A DNA stretch of 9,458 bases from Deltaproteobacteria bacterium. GTDB lineage: Bacteria; Myxococcota_A; UBA796; UBA2385. How positions within the stretch are numbered: position 1 is the stretch's first letter; each line of letters starts with the position of its first letter. The translations under genes and the position numbers were made by a program. The notes beneath the pieces were generated by a model that saw only the letters and a program-made list of their open reading frames with translations, did not search any database and was not told the origin of the DNA. The stretch spans positions 1 through 9,458 of the forward strand of contig CANHON010000165.1 in the NCBI GenBank assembly GCA_947462115.1. The letters are read 5' to 3'. This document shows, one piece after another, positions 1-4,511 of the stretch.

Positions 1-142
1 CGGGGTCGGTCGGGCGAGGCCCCCGGCGGCCGGCCTCGCGGTGCGCAGCGCCCGCTCCACGGGTTTTCCCTGCGCTTCGCGCTTCCTTGACGTTGTTTTG
101 AGGGCTTGTTCCACCGACCGCCCCTCGGCGCCGCGCCGGTGC

Positions 143-148
143 TATCCT
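143..148 (+). promoter_or_regulatory. Possible -10 element for the LTD-CotH gene
   Basis: TATCCT lies in the context GTGCTATCCTCGCG, about 35 nt before the chosen start codon, in otherwise GC-rich DNA. A very similar element (GAGTATCGTGCG) precedes the gene at 8311. No convincing -35 hexamer sits 16-18 nt upstream. TTGACG at 87-92 is too far away to pair with it. The rest of 1-176 shows no gene or RNA that I can support. Confidence 0.3.
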
Positions 149-182
149 CGCGATCCAACGACGGATACACAGCGGGGTGACC

Positions 183-2330
183 ATGCGTCCAAGCTTCCAA
201 TTGACGCCAGGGTGGCTGCTCTCGGCGTCGCTGACCGCCGCCTGCGCCCCGAGCATCGGCGAGGGCACGCTCCAGGCCCCGGTAGACGAGCCCGCTGGCG
301 CGGACGGCGCGGCGGACGGCGGCGCAGACGGCGGCACCGCAGACAGTGGCTCCACCGACGGCGGCGCAGACGGCAGCAGCGCAGCGCCCAGCGCCCTCCG
401 CATCAACGAGCTGGTCGCCGCGGGCGATCCAGCGAACCGACCCGCCGAGGGCCGCCTCTCGGACTGGATCGAGCTGGCCAACCTCTCCGACGAAGACATC
501 GTGCTGACGGGCTATCTCATCGCCGACTCCGATGATCTCGCCGACGCCGAGCCCCTGCCGAGCCTCGTGGTGCCCGCCCGCGGCTACCGCCTGCTCTGGG
601 CCAGCGGCGACGCCGAGGCCGGCCCCGACCACCTCGGCCTGCGCCTCGACAGCGACGGGGAGCGGCTCAGCCTGTGGGATCCGAGCGGCGCGCGCATCGA
701 TCGGGTGCAGTTCGGCCCGCAGGCCAGCGGCGTCAGCGTGGGGAGAGTGCCCGATGGCGGCGGGTTGTGGCGCCTGTCGGCTGAGCCCAGCCCCGGCGTC
801 GCGGGCCCCGAGGGCATGGCGGCGGAGCCCGAGGACGGCGACGACCAGCACAGCCGGTGGGATGGCTGCCAGGTCGAGAGCGACTTGATGGACGGCTTTT
901 TCGAGGAGGGTGACCGCGTGGAGCTCCGCGCGGCCTGCCCCGCCGGGGCCGAGGCCACCGAGCTGCGCTTCGTACGCGGACCGTCGGGGTCCGAGCTGGA
1001 CGGCGGGCGCTTCACCTGGGACACCGGCCCCGCGGACGGCGGGCGCGTCGAGCTCGTCTGGGAGAGCCGCCCCGAGGGCTGGTCGGGCCTGCCGGTGGCC
1101 GAGGTGGTGTCGTTCTGGGTGGCCGACGTGGCGGGCGTGCCCGGCGCCGTCGCCCCCGATCCGCTGACCTACACCGAGGAGTGGGCCCTTCCGGTGCTCC
1201 ACCTCTCGGCCCGCCGCCTCAGCGAGGAGTACAGCGCGGCCACGCTCGGCTTCCTCGGCGAGGAGCTGCCCGTCTCGATCAAGATCCGCGGCGCCTCGAG
1301 CACCTACTACCCAAAGGTGAGCTACCTCCTCGACTTCAACGAGCAAGAGATCGAGATGCCCGGCTGGGGCGACAGCCGCAACAAGCTGATCCTCACCTCC
1401 ACCTTCGACGACAACAGCGGCCTGCGGCAGAAGTTCGCCTTCGACACCTGGAAGGCCATCGCCGATCACGACGGCCTGCAGCGCCTCACGCCCCGCACGA
1501 GCTTCGTCGTCGTGTACTTCGACGGGGTCTACGAGGGCCTCTACATGGCCTGCGACCGGGTGGACGACGAGCTCGCGCGGCAGATGGGCTTCGCCGACGG
1601 CGGGTCGATGTTCAAGTCGGTGAGCCACGACGCCAATTTCGGCCTCACCGACGCGGGCGGGGGCGAGAAGGGCTGGCTGGCGGCCGGCTGGGAGAAGACC
1701 GAAGGCGAGCCCATCGACGACTTCAGCGAGATCATCGACCTGACGAGCCTGGTCGGTGGTGCGCCGCTCGCTGAGGCCTACGACGCGGCGGTGGACGTCG
1801 GCGGGATCGACGGCCTCGAGTTCATGGACTGGTCGATCTTCGTGGCCTTCGCGAGCGCTTCGGACTCCGCCGGAAAGAACGCCTACCTGTACGCCGATCC
1901 CGATGGCTCCGGCCTGCGCTTCGCTCCCTGGGACTTCAACCACAGCTGGGGCCAAGACTGGACCACCGCCCGGACCTCGGCCACGGACATCCCCGACCAC
2001 ACCTGGAGCAACCGGATCTTCGCCAGCATCTACGCGAACCCCGAGCGAAAGGCGGAGCTTTTGGCCCGCGCGGACGCCCTGCGCGCGCCTGGCGCCCCCC
2101 TGCACCTCGACACGCTCCGGGCCCAGCTCGACGCCTACACCGCCCTCACCGCGCGCTCCGTGGCCCGCGACGAGGCCCGCTGGGGCGAGGCCTACCGCCG
2201 CTTTGAACGGTGGAGCGACTACCGCAGCAGCATGGGCGACTGGCAGGACGCCGCCGGCGAGACCGCCTACCTCTACGATTGGATTGAAGCGCGGGACGCC
2301 GTTTTCGACGACTGGAACCCCGTCCCTTAG
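183..2330 (+). CDS. Exported lipoprotein with lamin-tail domain (LTD) and CotH kinase-like domain
   Basis: Numbering counts from the in-frame GTG at 177. I prefer ATG 183 (two residues shorter) because GGGGTGA sits just ahead of it. Residues 3-23 form a short signal peptide ending in LTAAC, an imperfect lipobox, so Cys23 is probably lipidated. Residues 41-67 are a low-complexity Asp/Gly linker. Residues 73-210 match an LTD beta-sandwich (RINELVA, SDWIELANLS, GYRLLWASG, RLSLWDPSG, VGRVPDGG). Residues 225-335 look like an Ig-type beta module. Residues 338-715 are the CotH fold: RGASSTYYPK (371-380), YFDGVYEGLYMACDRVD (447-463), DSAGKN (563-568, likely catalytic Asp563) and PWDFNHSWG (584-592, likely metal-binding Asp586). 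CotH relatives are atypical protein kinases, first known from spore coats, and many bacterial LTD-CotH proteins are surface-located. Acceptor substrate is unknown. The gene is monocistronic and converges on the ybaK-like gene with a 9-bp gap. Confidence 0.9.
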   Translation: MRPSFQLTPGWLLSASLTAACAPSIGEGTLQAPVDEPAGADGAADGGADGGTADSGSTDGGADGSSAAPSALRINELVAAGDPANRPAEGRLSDWIELANLSDEDIVLTGYLIADSDDLADAEPLPSLVVPARGYRLLWASGDAEAGPDHLGLRLDSDGERLSLWDPSGARIDRVQFGPQASGVSVGRVPDGGGLWRLSAEPSPGVAGPEGMAAEPEDGDDQHSRWDGCQVESDLMDGFFEEGDRVELRAACPAGAEATELRFVRGPSGSELDGGRFTWDTGPADGGRVELVWESRPEGWSGLPVAEVVSFWVADVAGVPGAVAPDPLTYTEEWALPVLHLSARRLSEEYSAATLGFLGEELPVSIKIRGASSTYYPKVSYLLDFNEQEIEMPGWGDSRNKLILTSTFDDNSGLRQKFAFDTWKAIADHDGLQRLTPRTSFVVVYFDGVYEGLYMACDRVDDELARQMGFADGGSMFKSVSHDANFGLTDAGGGEKGWLAAGWEKTEGEPIDDFSEIIDLTSLVGGAPLAEAYDAAVDVGGIDGLEFMDWSIFVAFASASDSAGKNAYLYADPDGSGLRFAPWDFNHSWGQDWTTARTSATDIPDHTWSNRIFASIYANPERKAELLARADALRAPGAPLHLDTLRAQLDAYTALTARSVARDEARWGEAYRRFERWSDYRSSMGDWQDAAGETAYLYDWIEARDAVFDDWNPVP
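297..380 (+). repeat. Asp/Gly-coding low-complexity repeat (linker of the CotH protein)
   Basis: Short reiterations of GCAGACGGCGGC and close variants encode an ADGG-type linker between the lipidated N-terminus and the LTD domain. This is the usual tether composition in myxobacterial-type surface lipoproteins. All units stay in frame, so length changes would only alter linker length. Confidence 0.65.
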
Positions 2331-2339
2331 CCGCTCGGC

Positions 2340-2828
2340 TCAGCCCGCCGCCGCGTCCACCGGCCGGGCGCCGCACAGCGCGATCAAGGCCGCCGGGGCG
2401 ACCCGCACGAGCAGCCCCCGCGCGCCGCCGTTGATGTAGAGGAGCGGCAAGTCGAGCACGCTGCGCTCTACATAGACCGGCAGGGGCTTCTTGAGGCCGA
2501 AGGGGCTGGTGCCGCCCACCTTGTAGCCGCTGTGCCGCTCCGCCACCTCGGGCGCGCAGGGCTGCAGGGCGCGCAGGCCGAGCTGGCGCGCGAGGCCCTT
2601 GGCGCTCACCTCCTGATCGCCGTGCATCAGCACCACGAGGGGCCGCTTGGCCTCGTCCTCGAAGATCAAGGTCTTGATGACGAGGTGCTCATCGACGCCC
2701 AGCGCCGCCGAGGAGGCCGCAGTGCCGCCCCGCTCGACGTAGGCGTAGAGCAGCGGCTCAAAGTCGACGCCTGCGGCCCGGAGCGCCCGGAGCGCTGGAG
2801 TGGAGGGGAGCTTGGCGGCTTTGGACAC
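2340..2828 (-). CDS. ybaK: YbaK/EbsC-family Cys-tRNA(Pro) deacylase
   Basis: This is a cytosolic aminoacyl-tRNA editing enzyme of 162 aa. Family members hydrolyse Cys-tRNA(Pro) made in error by ProRS. The whole YbaK fold is present: STPALRALRAAGV (9-21), GVDEHLVIKTL (44-54) with the conserved lysine at 52, GYKVGGTSPFGLKKPLP (101-117), and the YINGGARGL glycine loop (131-139). Length is normal for stand-alone YbaK (about 155-160 aa). I chose GTG at 2828 because GAGG lies 5 nt upstream (2834-2837) and because family members begin just before the TPALRAL segment. An upstream TTG at 2876 would add 16 unconserved Gly/Pro-rich residues and lacks a ribosome site. The gene faces the CotH gene tail to tail and is divergent from the first RNA unit. 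Substrate preference within the YbaK/ProX/EbsC group cannot be decided from sequence alone. Confidence 0.92.
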   Translation of the reverse strand: MSKAAKLPSTPALRALRAAGVDFEPLLYAYVERGGTAASSAALGVDEHLVIKTLIFEDEAKRPLVVLMHGDQEVSAKGLARQLGLRALQPCAPEVAERHSGYKVGGTSPFGLKKPLPVYVERSVLDLPLLYINGGARGLLVRVAPAALIALCGARPVDAAAG

Positions 2829-2933
2829 GGTGGCCTCGACGATCGGAGCGGGCCCCAGCCCCGGGGCGCCCGGCAATGTGAAGATCGATCGGCCCCTTGT
2901 CGAGGTCGAGAACTTCTATGTCGTTGATAGTTA

Positions 2934-2951
2934 TGTCACATTCATGTGACA
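2934..2951. promoter_or_regulatory. 18-bp perfect palindrome, probable operator
   Basis: TGTCACAT-TC-ATGTGACA has two 8-bp arms and a 2-bp spacer. It sits 35 bp upstream of the -35 box of RNA unit 1 and about 105 bp upstream of the ybaK start, so it could act on either. No T-run follows on either strand, which argues against a terminator. The symmetry suits a homodimeric repressor or activator. It resembles but does not match the CRP-type TGTGA-N6-TCACA site. Unit 2 lacks it. Confidence 0.5.
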
Positions 2952-2953
2952 GC

Positions 2954-3014
2954 AAAAAAACTTGAAGGATCCCCTTGTGTCGGTCTTGTGTCGAGCCGAT
3001 CAGGTGTGTAGGAT
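2954..3014 (+). promoter_or_regulatory. Sigma-70-type promoter of RNA unit 1
   Basis: The -35 box TTGTGT (2986-2991) and -10 box TAGGAT (3009-3014) are separated by exactly 17 nt. A run of seven A (2954-2960) lies 25 nt above the -35, as in an UP element. The same boxes, the same spacing and an A-tract at the same distance precede unit 2, which is the main reason for trusting the call. The expected start of transcription is near 3021. Confidence 0.75.
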
Positions 3015-3037
3015 GAAGGTGTAGCAAGGAGGTGCGA

Positions 3038-3187
3038 ATGGTTCTCGGGAACGACCGACGAATCGCCAGCAAGAACGTCGGCTACTGCAAAATGACCCCC
3101 GATAGCGGGGTGCTCATCGAACCCAAGCCGCAGGGCGGCGTCACGGTCAACATTGGGTTGCCCGGAGATGGTCCGTATTCCTACTAA
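3038..3187 (+). CDS. Small protein of 49 aa encoded at the 5' end of RNA unit 1
   Basis: ATG 3038 follows a near-perfect ribosome site, AAGGAGG (3026-3032), with 5-nt spacing, some 17 nt after the predicted transcript start. Most third codon positions are G or C, as in the flanking genes, which supports real coding. The peptide is soluble and mixed: basic N-terminus (NDRRIASK), one Cys at 17, a central TPDSGVLIEPKP (20-31), and the C-terminus GLPGDGPYSY (40-49). There is no signal peptide or membrane segment, so a type I toxin is unlikely. The C-terminal motif recurs in the small ORF of unit 2 (GLPGDGPYSC), although the DNA conservation there runs past the stop codon and may be for RNA structure. 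No family recognised. Confidence 0.68.
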   Translation: MVLGNDRRIASKNVGYCKMTPDSGVLIEPKPQGGVTVNIGLPGDGPYSY

Positions 3188-3610
3188 GCCCCGTTCTCGC
3201 GGCCTGCGCAAGGGCAGGCGCGCCCAAGATCCCCGAGAGGGCCCGACGTGGAGTGTTCGGGTCGAGGGAGCGACGGCGTTCGAGGGCGGGGAGCTGTCCA
3301 CGACGTACAGGGAGTCCCCCACCGCTTGCTGTGCGTGACGTCCACGACAGTGTTGGCGGAAGGTCTTCATCCGAGCGAGGCTTGGCCTCGGAGGTTTGAA
3401 TGGGCGACGTAGACATCCCCCCGAAGATAGGCTGTTCCTGCGGTCTACCGCGCTGAGCCGGAGCACGCTCCGTGGACTCGACCTCGGTCGGTCCAACCGC
3501 CGCCTCGCGGCACCTCTCCATCGAGGCTCAGCACCCGGCCCTGTCGGTCCTTCAATAGGACACACGGCCCACGGATGACCCGCAGCGACAACACATCCCA
3601 ATCCAAACGA

Positions 3611-3651
3611 CAGGGCGCACTCCGCACGGAGCAGCGCCCTGTTCGTATTTT
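3611..3651 (+). terminator. Intrinsic terminator of RNA unit 1
   Basis: An 8-bp stem CAGGGCGC/GCGCCCTG (3611-3618, 3634-3641) encloses an inner CTCCG/CGGAG hairpin and is followed by TTCGTATTTT. An A/C-rich single-stranded lead-in (CAATCCAAACGA) comes before it, as at the end of unit 2 (CACACAAACGG). Confidence 0.85.
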
Positions 3652-3684
3652 GCCCCGCTCCGCTTCACCGTGCCTGAGGTTGCT

Positions 3685-3711
3685 CTGGCGATCGCGCCCC
3701 CCGATCGCCAG
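3685..3711. repeat. Inverted repeat between the two RNA units
   Basis: CTGGCGATCG (3685-3694) and CGATCGCCAG (3702-3711) are perfect 10-bp arms around a 7-nt C-rich spacer. It lies 34 nt after the first terminator and 44 nt before the second -35 box. No T-run follows on the + strand, so it may be a protein-binding site for unit 2 or a backup stem that blocks read-through. Confidence 0.5.
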
Positions 3712-3724
3712 GACGGCAGACCCG

Positions 3725-3783
3725 AAAAAAGATCGAATTCTTGAGGTGACGGTCTTGTGTCGGCGAACCGAAGTGAATAGGAT
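3725..3783 (+). promoter_or_regulatory. Sigma-70-type promoter of RNA unit 2
   Basis: TTGTGT (3755-3760) and TAGGAT (3778-3783) have a 17-nt spacer, with six A (3725-3730) 24 nt above the -35. The stretch GGTCTTGTGTCG around the -35 is identical to unit 1, while most of the spacer sequence differs. Selection therefore appears to have kept the boxes and their spacing. Transcription should start near 3790. Confidence 0.75.
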
Positions 3784-3873
3784 GTCTGTGTAGCCCGGAG
3801 GCGGAGCGGAGCGGCGGACTCACCCGAGGCCCTGCTCTTCCAACCGACTACAGTGTGATGGAGGCTGCATCCA

Positions 3874-3987
3874 ATGCGTACACATCCGATGAGTACCAAG
3901 TTGGCTAGGCGCAGCGACGAGAGGGCGGCGCTGCGCGGCGCTCGGGCGACCGATGGTCTGCCCGGAGATGGTCCGTACAGCTGCTAA
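3874..3987 (+). CDS. Small ORF of 37 aa in RNA unit 2, sharing its C-terminus with the unit 1 peptide
   Basis: ATG 3874 follows GGAGG (3860-3864) at 9-nt spacing, and the frame closes at TAA 3985-3987. The product is rich in Arg and Ala (for example KLARRSDERAALRGARA, residues 9-25) and ends GLPGDGPYSC (28-37), against GLPGDGPYSY in the other copy. The N-terminal part does not align with the unit 1 peptide. The shared end is encoded by a near-invariant block that also forms a hairpin and continues past the stop, so this ORF may be a relic carried by RNA conservation. Whether it is translated is less certain than for copy 1. Confidence 0.45.
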   Translation: MRTHPMSTKLARRSDERAALRGARATDGLPGDGPYSC

Positions 3988-4445
3988 GCCCCGTGCTCGC
4001 GGCCTGCGTGAGGGCAGGCGCGCCGAACATCCTTCGTGAGGGTCCAGCCTGGAGTGTTTGGATCGAAGGAGAAGCGGCGTTCGGGTACGGGGAACCGTCC
4101 AAGTTCAAGTCGAAGAAGTGAGAGCTAGCCCCAGATCGCCGCGCATGACGCCCATGCGCTGATGATCGAGGACTTCGTCGAGTGAGACCCAAGGGTCTCG
4201 GAGGCAAGTATGGGCGACGTTGACACTCCCCCGAAGATAGGTCTGGTCTGCGGTCTACCGAGCTAAGCCGGAGCATCGGGCTCGGCGCGCAGGACGGGTC
4301 CCCCCGCCCTCCGCCGGCGCCGACATCGCCGCTTCCAGCGGAACAGCTCCACACAAGCGAAGCGCTCGAGCGGGGCGCCCCTAAGCCGGGGCCCCTGTAA
4401 GACGGGTGACTTGCAGAACGTACAACCAATCCCACACACAAACGG

Positions 4446-4486
4446 CAGGGTGCCCCCGAACACGGTGGGCACCCTGTTCCGTTTTT
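4446..4486 (+). terminator. Intrinsic terminator of RNA unit 2
   Basis: A 10-bp perfect stem CAGGGTGCCC/GGGCACCCTG (4446-4455, 4467-4476) with an 11-nt loop is followed by TTCCGTTTTT. The unit 1 terminator has the same outline with changed stem bases. It lies 25 bp from the stop of the convergent membrane-protein gene and could partly terminate that transcript too, though the T-run on the minus strand is short. Confidence 0.88.
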
Positions 4487-4511
4487 GGCTTGGCTCAGGC
4501 GCCGCCGGCGA

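Larger units (their letters stand above)
3021..3651 (+). ncRNA. Structured transcript, copy 1 of a tandem pair (about 630 nt, with small ORF near 5' end)
   Basis: The unit runs from its own promoter to its own intrinsic terminator. It contains a 49-codon ORF (3038-3187) and about 420 nt of structured sequence after it. Two blocks align with copy 2 without gaps: 3159-3232 (65 of 74 bases identical, my hand count) and 3390-3465 (61 of 76). Between them lie three hairpins, 3334-3346, 3357-3373 and 3376-3390, whose stems differ in sequence from copy 2 but still pair. Other hairpins are CGGA-GATGG-TCCG (3163-3175), GCCTGC/GCAGGC (3202-3219) and TGGAC-CGAC/GTCG-GTCCA (3473-3495). Single-base indels between copies break every long frame after the small ORF, so the 3' part looks non-coding. 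I recognise no family. RNase P, tmRNA, group I and group II intron signatures are absent. Function is unknown; a dual-function regulatory RNA is an inference. Confidence 0.72.
3790..4486 (+). ncRNA. Structured transcript, copy 2 of a tandem pair (about 700 nt, with small ORF)
   Basis: This is the paralogue of the unit at 3021-3651, offset by 800 bp in the first conserved block and 810 bp in the second. It has a longer leader, a 37-codon ORF at 3874-3987, then structured RNA. Hairpins equivalent to those of copy 1 are 4141-4159 (GCGCATG/CATGCGC, 7 bp), 4166-4181 (TCGA/TCGA) and 4184-4199 (GAGACC/GGTCTC). All differ in base pairs from copy 1 yet remain paired. The shared 3' core includes CCCCCGAAGATAG and CTGCGGTCTACCG. 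A GCCCC-TAAGCC-GGGGC hairpin at 4377-4392 is specific to this copy. It ends at its own terminator, and no gene on the same strand follows, so it is not the leader of a downstream operon. Function unknown. Confidence 0.72.

Noticed and set aside
41..535. 164-codon + strand frame overlapping the 5' end of the CotH gene
   Set aside because: Arg-rich low-complexity translation, out of frame with the well-supported LTD-CotH protein.
2758..3072. Minus-strand 104-codon frame reading HECDITINDIEVLDLDKGPI
   Set aside because: It overlaps the start of the ybaK-like gene out of frame, crosses the palindrome, the A-tract and the unit 1 promoter, and has no ribosome site or recognisable family.
2942..3601. 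Long minus-strand open frames through both RNA units (also 3905-4729), whose translations partly resemble each other
   Set aside because: The resemblance follows from DNA conservation. Single-base indels between copies shift the frame, the compensatory stem changes fit RNA, and promoters and terminators point to the + strand.
4160..4188. CTGATGA followed by a short stem, like a hammerhead ribozyme core
   Set aside because: The required CGAAA strand is absent after the stem (the sequence reads GTGAGAC), and copy 1 lacks CTGATGA at this position.
3021..4486. RNase P, tmRNA, or group I/II intron
   Set aside because: I found no GAGGAAAGTCC-type RNase P core, no tmRNA tag ending in ALAA, no group II domain V and no clear group I P7 pair. 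AGATGGTCCG only vaguely recalls the group I S element.
3021..4486. Type I toxin-antitoxin pair
   Set aside because: The encoded peptides are hydrophilic with no membrane helix, and no convergent or antisense promoter is evident over the ORFs.
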